A stretch of 64,000 nt of DNA from Sipunculus nudus (lineage: Eukaryota; Annelida; Sipuncula; Golfingiida; Sipunculidae): positions 68,410,676-68,474,675 of the forward strand of contig CM049316.1 of assembly GCA_026874595.1 (NCBI GenBank). Direction: 5' to 3'. Below the pieces are notes generated by a model. The model was not told the DNA's origin. It ran no database searches and saw only the letters and a program-made list of their open reading frames with translations. Below, piece by piece: positions 11,901 to 23,560 of the stretch. The position numbers and the translations under genes are program-made. The first letter of the stretch is position 1; each line of letters opens with the position of its first letter.

Positions 11901-14900
11901 TCAAAATTAAATCAGTCTTTATCTGGAACATAGAACAAATGTGATGGAACATTCATTAACAACGAAACTGATGCATCTTGTATGCTATAAGTGGATCAGA
12001 GCTTATATGAGGTCTTTGTGTTAATATGAGGTTTCAGTGCTGATATGAGATCCCGTTGTTGACATGAAGTCTCAGTGCTGATTAGAGGTTTCATAGTTAA
12101 GAGGCCTCAGTGCTGATATGAGGTCTCAATGTTGATATGAGGTTTCAGTGTTGATATGAGATGTTGATCTGTGGTCTCTGTGTTAAAATAAAGTTTAAGT
12201 GTTGGTATGAGTTCTCAGTGTTGATATGAGGTTAAAGTGTTGATATGAGGTCTCGGCGTTGATTTTGGGTTTCAGGGTTGATATGAGGTTTCAGTATTGA
12301 TATTAGGTCTCAGTGTTGATATGAGGTTTCAGTGTTGATATGAGGTCTCATTGTTCATTTGAGGTTTCAGTGTTGATATGAGTTTTCAATGTTGATATGA
12401 GGCTTCAGTGTTGATATGAGGTCTCATTGTTGTTTGAGGTTTCAGTATTGATATGAGCTTTCAGTGTTGATGTGAGGTCTCCGTGTTAATATGAGGTTTC
12501 ATTGTTAAGAGGTTTCAGTGCTGATATGAAGTCGCAGTGCCGATTTGAAGTCTTAGTCTTGATATGAATTTGAAGTATGGATATGAGATCTAAGTGTCGA
12601 TTCAGGCTCTCAGTGCTGATATGAGGTCTGTGTTGATATGATGTTTCAGTGTTGATATGAGGTCTCAATGTTGATATGGGGTGTTAGTGTTGATATGGGC
12701 TCTTAGTGCTGATGCGAGGCCTAAGTGTTGATATGAGGCCTAAGTGTTGATATGAGGCCACAGTGTTTTTTATCAGTTTCATCTTGACATTTGATCGCTT
12801 CTCAGTAATGGAACTTGTGGTAGTTTTTAAAAATGTCAGATTTTAACAATAACATACATATGGTTATAATTCATTGTAGACAGATCATATCAGTTGTAAA
12901 TATTTATTATTGCTCTCTTTGTGAACCCCAGGATTTCTGCATCTAACTGTGTATTTGTCTATTGCAAATCTTATGTGTTGAAAAAGTTAAGTGTATTTGT
13001 GAGCTAGGTATAGTATGCGATGCTTTTGACTGTTCAATGTCCTTTATATGAGGTTGCATCTGTTTGAAGGTTCAGAGGGCCAACTATCACAGCAGCCAAC
13101 ATTGATATGAAGGGCCAATAATCACAGCAGCCACAAATAATATGAAAGGCCAACTATCTCAGCAGCCACTAATAATATGAATGGAAATTGCCTAAAGTTT
13201 GTGTAGAGAATTGAATTAATTATCTCCTCTAAGATACTAAAGCAAACAAAATACTTTGAAACATTGATTATAATGAAATATTATAGAAGTATGGATGCTG
13301 AGTTTCTGAGGGATGAGACGGTGCCTGATGGGACCCACCTGCTGCCAGGAACTCGATTCACGAAGCGCTGGGTCATGAAGAACATAGGACATGCTACCTG
13401 GGGTGACAGCACTAAACTCCAAATGATATGGGGCAACATGATGCCCCAACAGCCGCAGCACCAGTCCCTTACCTTGAACCGGGAGAGGAAGGCCTCATAT
13501 CTGTGGAGCACGTTGCTCCAGATGAACCTGGTAAGAAGAACCATTTTTGCTTTGTTTCAGATCTGTTGCAGCCATCCATTTGCATGGCACAAACACAAAA
13601 ATGTTTGACAACATTATGTGTGTTACATATACAGAAAAACACATTTTATAATTTTAAAAGAAAAGTGTTTAATTTTAAGGTACCTTGGCAGATGTAATAG
13701 ATGTCCTGTGTTGTCATCAACTGAGCATCATGGCACATCCACGGGTCACTCCCTTATTGTCAACTTTCAGTCTTTCTTAGCCCATTGTTCCTTTTTGCTA
13801 AATGTTAGCACTCTCATCTCATTATTTACTAAATGTTGGCCTAGTTAAATTTTCAAATCAAATTGTGAACAGAAAATCCAAATATCTTTTTGCAATATGG
13901 ATTTTTTTAGGAGTAATAGGCCTTTCATAGCAAACACTGCTTTTGGAAATGTTAAGCCATTTAAATCCTGAAAAAAAAATAAACTTTGAAAAACTAAACT
14001 TTAAAAAATGATTGATTTGAGTAGTTGAAGGCATAAAAGCAGATAACAAAGTAGACTGAGATTGCTTTGTATCCCTCAGGACACTACCAGAGCCACTGGC
14101 GTCTGTATGATGGTAATGAACGCTTCGGGCACCGCGTATGGTGCACCATTGTGGTGGACGAGCAGGAGGTGCTGGAGCCTTCGGGTGAACAGCTCTCCCT
14201 GGTGGAACAGCTTGATGTAGCACCAGCAGCCACCCAGCAGCAGCCAGATATAAAGGTACACCAGTTCACTGTTTGTCATTCCCAAGTATCAATGGTTTGT
14301 GCTTTAAACTGTTTCCTTTTTGCAAGCTTCAACTTGGCGCCCATCACAAACTAAACCTTATCATGGTTTTTGGTGTACAAAATGCGACTCATGGAACTTC
14401 TTCATTTTCATTTCTTAACATTTCTAGGACACCCATAAATATGCTCAAGTCTTATTCATATGCATGAGAACTCCCTCATGAATATTCATAAATTTGTTAT
14501 CTTACCCTATCAGCAGATTGAAAATTTGTTTGTAATTAGCAGAATAACAAAGTATCCTTTAAAATAATAATATATCAGAATAATAACAATAGAATTAAGC
14601 ATATTTTAATTCATCTGACTCCCTTTTCCCAAGGGTCATCTTTTTGTGTGGTTTGTTATGGTAGGACTACATAAAACAAGACATGTAACGGCTGATGAAT
14701 GTTGGGATCACTTGACAGCTCTGTTGATATGATGATGATGCATAATATGTGTCACGATTTTGTGATTTTACCTCCTTTGAAAGTCTCCGCCGATTATGTA
14801 CTGTTAATTCAGTAATAAAATAAAGATTTTATTATCATCATTACATTGTAAATTTTAATGTCAAAGTGAAAAGTAAAATTAAAGACTAGCTTTACCTGCA

Positions 14901-15146
14901 CCAGATGCTAAAGTTGTGTATAGAAAGGACATAAAAGACAAATTATATATTTTACAAAGACTGAATGTTTCGATGAGAGAGACCGAGCTGATGGAGGTGC
15001 CGGTGCTGCCCCCGAACAGCTAGTAGGTAAAGCTCAAGCAACCCCGTCTGCACCAGCTGACCTGTTGTGTTTTGAGATGGTTGATGCCACAAACCGCGGT
15101 CCTCCCAAAGTGTCTCAGACAGCCACTCCAAACAACACACTACTGG
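5739..15146 (+). CDS. NBR1: NBR1-like gene, partial (tandem ZZ fingers, linker, FW domain), frame-broken
   Basis: Gene-level entry. The readable exons are 5739-5923, 6326-6523, 10664-10849, 11350-11520, 13287-13530, 14080-14255 and 14960-15146. NBR1-family proteins are ubiquitin-binding selective-autophagy receptors in the cytoplasm, with PB1, ZZ, coiled coil, FW (four-tryptophan) and often UBA domains. Here I see a complete ZZ finger (CxxC three times, then HxxxH, with IVGVRYKC and VFVKIRRP as in NBR1), a charged linker, and an FW domain (PDGTHLLPGT, KRWVMKN, HWRLYDGNERFGHRVWC). ZZ plus FW together is diagnostic of NBR1. Intron phases match from 6326 onward (2-2-2-1-0). The gene is open at both ends: no PB1, start codon, UBA domain or stop was found. 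Two one-base lesions (end of exon 5739-5923; near 13430) break the frame. It is either a pseudogene or a real gene with sequence indels. Confidence 0.75.
6326..6523 (+). CDS. NBR1: NBR1-like chimeric exon: linker start fused to N-terminal half of ZZ finger
   Basis: The acceptor is tctgaacag (6329 is possible after the next cag) and the donor is GTAAGT at 6524. The first part (to about 6424) encodes KVTAKLQQL...RKIDKLSEKQ and is homologous to linker exon 11350-11520. The rest encodes HHAGVLCDHCEQEIVGVRYK and a final C, the first half of an NBR1-type ZZ finger. It ends in phase 2 and joins exon 10664 exactly, completing the finger. The homology break inside the exon marks the tandem-duplication junction. 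The codon aligned with the ATG of the duplicate is TTG here, so translation does not start in this exon. Confidence 0.75.
6524..8279. other. Intron between the two halves of a ZZ finger; no gene seen
   Basis: This is AT-rich intronic sequence. It holds a 'tctgtctgtccttctgtctg' dispersed repeat near 6785 and a tRNA-like SINE near 8050. No other structure was recognised. Confidence 0.5.
8050..8220 (+). mobile_element. Possible tRNA-derived SINE
   Basis: An A-box-like tagtgtagttgtg and a B-box-like ggtttgaaatcc lie about 50 bp apart (8078-8135), inside sequence resembling a degenerate tRNA head. It sits just before duplication unit 2 begins. No tail or target-site duplication was defined. A chance match is possible. 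Confidence 0.35.
8280..9760 (+). repeat. Tandem segmental duplication, unit 2, 5' intronic part
   Basis: Direct repeat of 31-1590. Unit 2 lacks a segment of about 50 bp near 9365 and the 3.9-kb insertion. It continues through the minisatellite and ZZ exon to about 11449. Confidence 0.8.
9725..10663 (+). repeat. 38-bp minisatellite, about 20 copies, each carrying a splice-acceptor copy
   Basis: From about 9860 the 38-bp monomer gtgttgtttcttgatag plus gaactgtgaggattttgacct repeats nearly perfectly up to the ZZ exon; copies before that are degenerate. Because 38 is not a multiple of 3, a shadow open frame of 285 codons exists on the minus strand with a 38-residue period; it is not a gene. Monomers contain a pyrimidine-rich acceptor (ttgtttcttgatag) and the first exon codons. 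Inverted monomers lie just upstream, at 9640-9715. Confidence 0.92.
10664..10849 (+). CDS. NBR1: NBR1-like exon: C-terminal half of ZZ finger, duplicate unit 2
   Basis: The acceptor is gatttaag before 10664 and the donor is GTAAGT at 10850. It starts and ends in phase 2. It encodes NCEDYDLCAQC, then EDIEGVHNRDH and VFVKIRRPTAFPGRSKHG, and completes the ZZ finger begun in exon 6326-6523. The zinc ligands are C..C, C..C, C..C and H...H. ZZ fingers bind zinc and act in protein recognition. A long 38-bp minisatellite lies immediately upstream; each monomer copies this acceptor border. Confidence 0.8.
11350..11520 (+). CDS. NBR1: NBR1-like exon: charged coiled-coil linker
   Basis: The acceptor is tctgaacag (cag three bases on is an alternative) and the donor is GTACTG at 11521. 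It starts and ends in phase 2. It encodes KKMEKVTAKLQQLE, then RKMDKLLEKQDKLQKKLEQQ, a short amphipathic helix likely to form a coiled coil, and ends PVCTLPQFRRN. It continues into the FW exon with the arginine codon split across the junction. NBR1 has a coiled coil between ZZ and FW, so the position fits. Its first half is duplicated in exon 6326-6523. Confidence 0.72.
11995..12770 (+). repeat. About 20-bp minisatellite (gttgatatgaggtctcagt)
   Basis: Dozens of diverged monomers of the type tgttgatatgaggtttcag lie in an intron. Alternating 'gtctca' and 'gtttca' variants hint at a 40-bp higher-order unit. Minus-strand open frames here are repeat artefacts. Confidence 0.88.
13078..13182 (+). 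repeat. 35-bp tandem repeat, three copies
   Basis: Three consecutive copies start ggccaactatcacagcagcc, with small changes, and end in an atgaa string. Intronic. Confidence 0.8.
13287..13530 (+). CDS. NBR1: NBR1-like exon: first part of FW (four-tryptophan) domain, with frameshift
   Basis: The acceptor is ttatag and the donor is GTAAGA at 13531. It opens SMDAEFLRDETVPDGTHLLP and continues GTRFTKRWVMKNIGHATWGD and KLQMIWGN, the family's typical FW start with conserved tryptophans. Near 13430 the matching frame changes: the next part, APTAAAPVPYLEPGEEG then LISVEHVAPDEP, is read in another frame. One missing base around the ATGATGCC stretch would explain this and would also give the phase-1 end required by exon 14080. 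As read, the exon therefore contains a one-base deletion, either a mutation or a sequence error. Confidence 0.75.
14080..14255 (+). CDS. NBR1: NBR1-like exon: second part of FW domain
   Basis: The acceptor is atccctcag and the donor is GTACAC at 14256; phase 1 in, phase 0 out. It encodes HYQSHWRLYDGNERFGHRVW then CTIVVDEQEV, matching the C-terminal strands of the NBR1 FW domain (SHWRL, FGxRVWC, VD). A low-complexity stretch follows (VEQLDVAPAATQQQPDIK). In the family, FW is an immunoglobulin-like beta sandwich used for cargo and partner binding. The two last FW tryptophans are present. Confidence 0.8.
14960..15146 (+). CDS. NBR1-like exon: low-complexity region after FW, possible LIR-like motif
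   Basis: The acceptor is attttacaaag and the donor is GTAAAA at 15147; phase 0 in, which matches the preceding exon, and phase 1 out. It encodes TECFDERDRADGGAGAAPEQ, then PSAPADLLCFEMVDATNRG and PPKVSQTATPNNT. The stretch is rich in A, P, T and D, as expected for the disordered region after FW. FEMV fits the loose LIR consensus (aromatic-x-x-aliphatic) that binds ATG8 proteins in autophagy receptors, but such matches are common by chance. No downstream exon can be assigned with certainty. Confidence 0.5.
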
Positions 15147-15449
15147 GTAAAATCTTTATTTGATAAATTGCCCTTAAAAATATATTCTGTTCTCATATGT
15201 TTTGTCAGCAAATGTTATCACAAATTGTGTGTCATGCAGTCTTGCTCAATAATTCACAAATTCTTGATACGCAATAAAACATACATGCATCCATCACAAT
15301 AACTGATTCTCTATAAAAATAGACACTATTGCATACACTTACATGAGGAAATTCGATTGTTGCAGACTTGCTAGACTCCTAGAGGTAATTGAATGGCATA
15401 GTTCAACATATGAGGGATTGTTACACATATAAAAGTGTGTTGATTCAGT

Positions 15450-16440
15450 CAATATTTAAATAATTGGAGTGCTTTGTGCGATAGGGGTCTGAATTCCGAT
15501 GTAGCTATGTAATCTCCTCGTGCGATGGTGTATGCCTTCTAGTGTAACTTATTTAATCTCCTTTGTGCGATGGGAGTTTGAATCCAAGTGTATCAAATTC
15601 CTCCTTCGTGTGATGGGGCCTGACTTCGACTGTAGCATATTTAATCTCCTTCGTGCAATGGTGTCTGACTTCTAGTGTAGCATATTTAATCTCCCTCCTT
15701 GCGATGGGATGCAGGTTTTACTTTCGATGTAGCATATGTAATTTCTTTGTGCGATGGGGTCTGACTTCCAGTGTGTCATATTTAATCTCCTCGTGCGATG
15801 GGGTTTGACTTCCAATGTAACATATTTAATTTCCTCGTGCGGTGGGGGTCAGCTTCCAGAGAGGCATATTTAATCTCCTTCGTGCATGGGGGTCTGACTT
15901 CCAGTTTGGCATATTTAATCTCCTTCCTGCGATGGGTTCTGACTTCCGATATAGCATATTTAATTCCTTTGTGCGATGAGGTCCGACTTCCAGTGTAACA
16001 TATTTAATCTGCTCCTGCGATTGGGTTTGACTTCCAGTGTAACATATTTAATCTCCTCGTGCGATGGGGTTTGACTTCCAATGTAACATATTTAATTTCC
16101 TCGTGCGGTGGGGGTCAGCTTCCAGAGAGGCATATTTAATCTCCTTCGTGCATGGGGGTCTGACTTCCAGTTTGGCATATTTAATCTCCTTCCTGCGATG
16201 GGTTCTGACTTCCGATATAGCATATTTAATTCCTTTGTGCGATGAGGTCCGACTTCCAGTGTAACATATTTAATCTGCTCCTGCGATTGGGTTTGACTTC
16301 CAGTGTAACATATTTAATTTCCTCGTATGATGTGGTCTGACTTCCAGTGTAGCATAATTAATCTCCTTTGTGCGACGGGGTTGACTTCCAGTGTAGCGTA
16401 TTGAATCCCCTTCGTACGACTTGGTTGACCTGTGGGGTTG
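15450..16440 (+). repeat. 44-bp minisatellite with an exact 266-bp higher-order duplication
   Basis: Monomers of about 44-45 bp share gacttccagtgtagcatatt and ctcctcgtgcgatgggg. The block 15798-16063 is repeated immediately at 16064-16329 with offset 266, about six monomers. Repeated open frames of 66 codons at 15798 and 16064 are identical and are not genes. Confidence 0.9.
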
Positions 16441-16649
16441 CTTTGTTAACTTGCAGAACGTTACGCTACCACAAACATTAAGGTGGTCTTTATGGCAATG
16501 CTTGACCGACTTGAATTTGCTTATATGTACATGTTCAGTGCACATAAGTTTGACAGAATAAAGAGCATTAATTAGCAACTATGTTCGCCGAGTTTCATTG
16601 GGTTAGTGCGGTATTCAAAGGAAGAATTATGAAGTGTAATATGCCTACA

Positions 16650-19600
16650 TATATAGTCACTCTACTCATTTATAATCCCAAAATCAAATATGTGGTGATT
16701 AGCATTAGCTAAATACGATCCAAGAACCATGTTGCATGAAGCAGGTAACCTGATCACTCCAGTGTGCTTGGGCGAGACTCGTTCCTTGCACCCACCCCCC
16801 GCTTGAATAATCCGATGTCTTATAGTAATCACCCTGTCCGTCTGTCTGTTCGTCTGTAACTCTGTCTGTCCGTCCACAAATTAATTTCCGGATGATAACT
16901 CATGTTTGGATTGATAAATGGATTTCAATCTTCAAATATATATGGCCCACGACTAAAGGAATAATATTTCGGTCATAAGGCCAAAGGTCAAGGTCACAAG
17001 ACCAAGATCATTAAAAAGTTTGTGGATGCAATTAAGCAAAATCTTTCATACAACACCTTCCATTTTGCACATACAGATTACCTGACAATAGGGAAAGATC
17101 TCTTTCAATAACGGGGTCACAAGGTCAAAGGTCAAGGACACAAGGACCATTTGTCCACAAATTCATTTTTAAATTATAAATCCATTTTAGTTTGACATAT
17201 GGATTTTAAATCTGATTTATACATGGCCCACCACTAGAGCTAAAAACCCTAAGGTCAACACACCCAAACCTTTTAAAAGATTGTGGAGGCTTGGGAACAG
17301 TTTCATCTAAAATCTTTCACCTTGGGATTTTTCTGACAAGACGGTAAGAATCATATTGATTTCAACATCAAAAGTTCATAGGTTAAAGTCATAGAATCAT
17401 CCTACTGGTTTAAAAGCTTAAACAGGCTTACAATTTAATACATCTGATGTAATTATGCCTCTATTGATTTGAATGCTCCACTCCTACATCTTCATACACG
17501 ACTATCACTGATTCATCTTGCCTCAATGTTTAAATACTGTTTTGATAGAGTTTCCTCTGTCTCTGCACGTAATCAGGTCTTTAATTTTATATTACCAAGC
17601 ATCACTCAGTCCACACTATGAGTTTATGGACCTTTTGTTGTTCCTTCCTGACCTGTCAGTATTCATCTGGTTGATGTCAATGAAGCCTTGCATTTGCCCC
17701 CTTCCCAACAGGTATATAAAAGAGATTAAGCTGACCGAGAATGATAAGAGCTGTATATGTGTTCTCTGCTTGACATCTATCAGGTGTAAAGTCGTTTGGT
17801 TGTCTGATCATCTAGTCATCTAAACATTATTAGGGCACAAATCGTCATTATTAGACCGAGAAACTTCTGGAAATCTGTTTGGAAACCAAAAATTTGGACA
17901 AGGTGACCTATATCCTGCAAGTTACTGGGGCATAAAAAGAATTTTGAGCAGCATAGCCATCATGTTAAGGTTGCAACAAATATTTCTCATTAGATCACAC
18001 GAATATAAATGTGCCTCATCCATTTCTTACGATTTTCAACATGGAAATTTTGTACAGGATCAGAACATTATTTTTCATGTTGTGGGGTGATTTATTGCAA
18101 TATATTTGACAATATGCAAACCTGTCTGTAACTGAATATTTGAATTGAACAGTGATACTGATCATGTAAATGGAATATGCATATAAACTACTGGTAGGAC
18201 CACGTTTGGTGATTTGTTTTCTGCAGGTAAAACGATATAATCAACTATATCCCAGATTAAACAGAAAAGCATATCAACCTTATTCCCGATCTTCAATTGA
18301 TAGATAGAGCAAGGGTCTTTGTGTGCCATTCTTCTGTCCATAAATTAGCAGGCTGAAAATCATCAAATCAAAACCATTGGTTATTATCCCTGTAGGTCCT
18401 TATAAAAACCTTCTTACAACCTGAAACTAGGCCACTGTGCCCTATTTCCAAAATGTTACTTATATTTTCCTCAGCATATCATCTGTTGAAGTCCGATAGT
18501 TTTTTTAAACTGAAAGTCTTCTGAGCTATAGCGATCAGTCTTTGTCCGTCATCCGGCCAACGGGCAGGCTGTTATCAGGGCACATCTCATAACTGTTGGA
18601 TCTCGAATCATCTAACTCAATATCCACTGACCCTGAAAAATCTGTTTGAACACCTGATATTCAGGTCACTGCGACCTATAATCTCTTATAGCACCCCAGA
18701 ATAATTAAAAACTCGACACAAAATCTCTGGTATCTAAATAACTAGAGACCCAGGGGCGTAATGTTTACTCTGTAAATTACTCTGCATGATGGTGGATGAT
18801 TAAGAAATAAAAAAAATGAATGTAAAAACAATCATGGATTTCCTAGTTGACACGGCGTCGTTGCACAAATTTACAGAGTGATCGAACTAAAAATGTTACA
18901 GAAACTCTATGAACAAGACAAGGATTAATCAGAAGACAATATTCAAAGTTCTGTAAAGCGGCAATCGTAAAAAAAAAATTTACTAAAATTATACTCATTT
19001 TATTCCTATTGTTTTAAGGAATTGCTTACTTTTATATGAAAACCAAAATATTCACACTTTATGACATATGAAAATGCAGAAAAGACCATGACAGCCTGCA
19101 GAATGTGACTCAACACAGGTGGCGCCACTTTCAGGTCAAAATCAAATAGTCACATGACCAATATATCCTTGTGAAATTTGGTGCTGAAGGTGGACCATAG
19201 GAAGACACGTCTCTCTTGACATTCAGGTTGGTCCTTTAAAGATCTTCCTGGACACCTGAATTTAGGTCACTGCCGTCTATTTTCTCTGGATTATATGGCC
19301 TCTAAAGGTCCTGTTATTGCACCCAAGAATAATCTAACATTTTGTACAAAAGCTTCAGTATCTGAAAAACTAATGCATTGATTGTAATGATTCATGCCAT
19401 GCATTTTGATCATGGATGTTTCAAAATTTACTGCACTGCTGGTGTCACCTTCATTTTTTTCTAATTTTTACACATTTTTCTCTGTTGTTGAGAGCTGCAA
19501 ATGAAGCAGACTCGTCGTTAACAAAGGGAAAAAAACCCTGATCATTAGACCTAGAAGCTTCTTACTACCCATCTAGGGAGGTCATAGGCATATCCTCTGG

Positions 19601-20820
19601 GAATGATGAAATAAAGACACGGTGTCCTATATTCTGCACACTACGTCCCCAAAACATGATTTTGAGTAACCAGTGAGTTAGACAGGGTACAATTTGAATC
19701 TGTTGGGCCAATTATCCTTTATGCAACATCCAGGGAGGTTTGGGGCACATCGTTATTATTATTATTATTATTGTAATTATTATAATTATCTATATAGGTA
19801 ATAGCACTTTGGATTTTTTTTCTAGACAATGGTTCACTTGCTTCCGCTCGGATTTGACTTTCCGAATTGTGCACATAAATTTATTGTTCACTGATATTTT
19901 GCAAAACGAAAAAAAAAATCAATGTTCGACACAAAGAACAGTACCATATTTTTCTAATGACACAAAAAATATGTTTATAGACATGTCAAAACCACGTCTA
20001 ATCGGCTTACATTCTCGCAAAAAAACAAACTTCATGGTTTCCGTCCAATCCTGTTACCTCGCACTTCCGGTAAATGCGTAGAAGGGACTTTACAAAAATC
20101 TGAGAATCCGCGGAGGGCTGGTGAAAGAGCCTTCAGCAACATATGCATGTGTTTACACATAACGCATGTGTTTATTTACATGCCAAAGACTATTTTCAAC
20201 TGACTTCACTGAATAAACCGCTGATCATATTCCACAACGTCGTCTGAGCTTCAACTATTGCAAGGTGTCTTTTATAAACTTTCACTCTGCTATATGCATA
20301 TAAATTCATGGTAGAATGTTTCTTTATACAATTGTTATATCTAAGATATTTCCCAAGCAATGATGCTGTCGGACCCAGGTTGTGTATGGGGAAAGGCATT
20401 ACTTAAAAAATCGTAAACCCTGTATATGCCTCAAGTCTCTTTCCAAAACTTATTTTTGTGTGGTTTCTGGAACAGAATAATTTGCCTTTCTTTGTTAATA
20501 TTTTGTGGGAGTGGGTTTCCTGGAGAATTCTAACATTAGTAATCTTTATATCCTGTAAGTGAAAGACATGACAAAAGTTACATGCTCTAAGGCACTTAAC
20601 AATTAAAATATAAAATACAAAAGCACAACGACATAGTATTATAGTAGATAAAACATGCAATTTAAAAATTTAAAATAATGTTTGATCAATTGATTAAAAA
20701 GCAGCCTAAAGGTTAAACTGTGTTTTCCTTGGACTGGATAAACATTACGTTATTTTCTATCTTGTTAGTCTTCACACTGACTGGAAAATATCACAACTTC
20801 TATTCAATCCAATCCGGACA
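16650..20820. other. Repeat-rich noncoding stretch
   Basis: No exon was recognised. Around 16820-17420 and 18300-19300 there are dispersed repeats with 'tctgtctgtccgtccacaaatt', 'aaggtcaaggtcacaagacc' and 'attcaggtcactgcgaccta' strings, which recur at 24230-24900, 32500-34250 and 36520. The near-palindrome ggtggcgccac is at 19118. A short att repeat is at 19752-19790. Confidence 0.5.
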
Positions 20821-21830
20821 TAAAACGTGTGTCTTAAGAGCACGTTTAAAATCCTCCACCACGTTCATTTTCCTCAAGCAGTCCAGCAGTTAATTCCACG
20901 TTTTAGTTACAGCTTTCTTGAATGACCGATCACCGTATGTCTTGGTCTTGGTATAGAGAATGCACAGCTGGATGGTTTTTCTGGAGCTCTGTGATCCTCC
21001 CGGTGTTTTTACACCCAGCAGATCTTTAATGTACTGTGGTGCATCCCCATTTTTTGCTTTATTGGCATACGATAAAAACTGATATAGTATAATCCTCTCT
21101 ATTGGTAACAAGTGGAGACCTCTGAGCACAGGTTGTGTATGATCATATTTGCTTGTCCTTGTAATAACCCTTGCCGCAGTTTTCTGGATTCGCTGTAGCT
21201 TGTGTAGCAGTGTGGCCAACAGAGCCCCCCCCCCCCCCCGCCATTCTGTAGAGTAATCCCGTTACAGGGCTTGTGCCTGGAGGAGGTTGTGATTTCAGTC
21301 TTAGCGTCATTAAGTTTCAGTTTGTTTTCAAACATTCATTTTCTTACAAGTTCCAGACAGGCTTTCATATTATTAACAGATGGAACTGAACGGGACACAT
21401 TGAGCAGCTGGGTATCATTAGGATACAAATTTTCTGATGTTTGATGTGGTTGCTAAGAGGTGGTGTATAGACAGTAGAGTAACGTACGAAAGACAGATCT
21501 TTGGGGAACGCCGTACTTAAGGCGTGTTGGGTCAGACCCCTCACTGCTTATAATAACTCGCTGACTCAGATACGACTCGATCAAAGAAAGTGCTTTTTCT
21601 CTGATACCAAAGAATCTCTTCATCCTCTTGATATTAGTATCGACGCTAATAATAGGTCGATATGCTGATAGGTATCATCAGGATAGAACAAATGCTCAGT
21701 TATTGGATATTTGTATTGGTTGCTAAGTGGCGTGGTGTATAGACAGTAGAGTAACGTATGCAATAATGGGCGGTATCCCTTGGCCATCATCGTATGTTCA
21801 CCCATACTATCTCAAAATCGGCAAGAGTTA
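20820..21830 (-). mobile_element. CR1/jockey-like LINE remnant
   Basis: Minus-strand frames encode LHKLQRIQKTAARVITRTSK, HTQPVLRGLHLLPIERIILY and GDRSFKKAVTKTWN, the usual C-terminal end of CR1/jockey-type reverse transcriptases. A degenerate polymerase part is further upstream on that strand (KLKLNDAKTEI near 21320, FYPDDTYQH near 21690 in place of YADDTQ). It has several frameshifts, including one beside a run of 15 C at 21225-21239. Dead copy. Confidence 0.75.
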
Positions 21831-23560
21831 GAAAAATTATATTTAAAAAGTCAGTAATCTGAAGACTCTGTCGGATTGTGTATATTTTAGGGCCACCTGA
21901 ATCGACTTTACAGGTAAAAAGCTGGAAAAATGTTGGTCACATTATATATTTGAAATTGATGCATTGGTGGCACCACCTGCACTGACATTTATATTAGAAG
22001 GGTACCCTTCTTCCTTCCTTTAACCCATTAACTATCTAAAGAATGGCATTAGCTAACATCACCAAGTTAATGTAAAATTCAGTCACATGTCAAATATTGT
22101 TAGACTGGGGTTTTTTATGGTGCAACCTGTTTGCACATGCAGATGAAAAACCTGAATAGTCTTTAAAATTCTTCTTCTCTGAAAACATGTTATTAAATTG
22201 TTTAAGGCCAGCAATAAGGTCAATATTTCGTAATTTATAAAGGTTTAGTGCCCAAACATAATCCACTTTTTTTTTAAATCAGATAAGATATTATCTCACT
22301 TTACACGATAAATATTAAAGCTAGAGACCTATCTTTTTAATGAGTATAAATGGTATAAATAACCTTATAAAATCAAAATTTAAGTGACGCTAATTTTTTC
22401 ACTTTTTTAGCAGCACTTTTTTTTTCTTTTTTAAGCGGCAAACGTTTTATATATCCTGCTTTAATAGTCCAGTTAGAATTAGAAAGGAACATTTCACAAT
22501 TTTTGTGTTCAAAAGCCCCGCATGTGTCACAACGTTTCTGAATTAGGGAGCAATATATATACGTAGTGTACAAAGCAGATCATGATTCACTTTGTCTTAA
22601 AAAATGGGGAATTTACACAAATTTTACATAAAATATTTGTAACAATTTCTTACTCATCAATACAAACTTATCTTATCAACAAATCATGGAATATATTACC
22701 TCTTCCTCTTAGACTTTATCTCCATTTGGTATTATTTTAAATGTTTACCTTCTAGGTCAACTTCATATGAGCCCATTGATCCATGGGACCCTTGTTTTCA
22801 TGTATACTTTTCAGGAGAAATAGTTCGTGTTCGGCTTACAATTGTACTGTGTGAATGAATGTTTTTGCTGGCGATTTATCCTTAGCATTCATAGCTTGAC
22901 GGTCTGTGTGCAGAATGTGACACTCTTCAACAAGGATATTACACGGCCGGTAATCATGGGAAAAGGGTTCCGCAACGCTGGCCATCCATCAAGTTTTCAT
23001 TATTTGAACTTTGTTTGTTTTTAGTTGTTTTTTTTTTTAACATTTAGTGGTTTTCCATTTTAAGTACATCATTTATAGTGCCTACAAAAAACATTTTTCC
23101 TTACTTTGAGTGGTTTCTCAATTTCAAAACACCATTTTGTCCCTACGAAATACGTTATTTGAAATGTTCAATTTCTTTTGATTAAAGTGTCAATTGATGT
23201 ATCATATAACTACACACTGTTAGGAGATTATATAGACCTACATAGGGACGGATCCAGGAAGTTAGAAAAGGAGGGGTCTTACCTTTGACTAATGACAAAA
23301 CCAGAAAAGGTCCCAAGGTCCTTAAAGGGAGGGGGGCTTAGGGCTGCAAAAACTGGTCTGAAACCCTTATAATGAGGATGCAGCGGCTTGGAAAAAATGA
23401 GTGTGTCAGGGACCCCCTGAACCTCCTTGGATTCGCATGTGCTACTACCGAGTAATGCATTTTCCCGTTTCTGCATTTAGGAACGGCTTGCTTGCCCTAA
23501 AACATAGACTTTTTTCATCTTTTATAACATCCTTAGAGCTGTCTATCATTATACATATTA
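21830..23560. other. Noncoding stretch, nothing recognised
   Basis: AT-rich sequence with scattered homopolymers. No exon, RNA gene or clear element was found. Confidence 0.4.

Larger units (their letters stand above)
11521..13286. other. Intron before FW exon, dominated by minisatellites
   Basis: Intron of the NBR1-like gene. Besides the two tandem arrays listed separately it is AT-rich and featureless. Confidence 0.6.

Noticed and set aside
12486..12668. Minus-strand frame with RPHINTETSY repeats
   Set aside because: Artefact of the ~20-bp minisatellite.
15798..16264. Two identical 66-codon open frames (MGFDFQCNIFNF...)
   Set aside because: They lie in a 44-bp minisatellite that was doubled; not genes.
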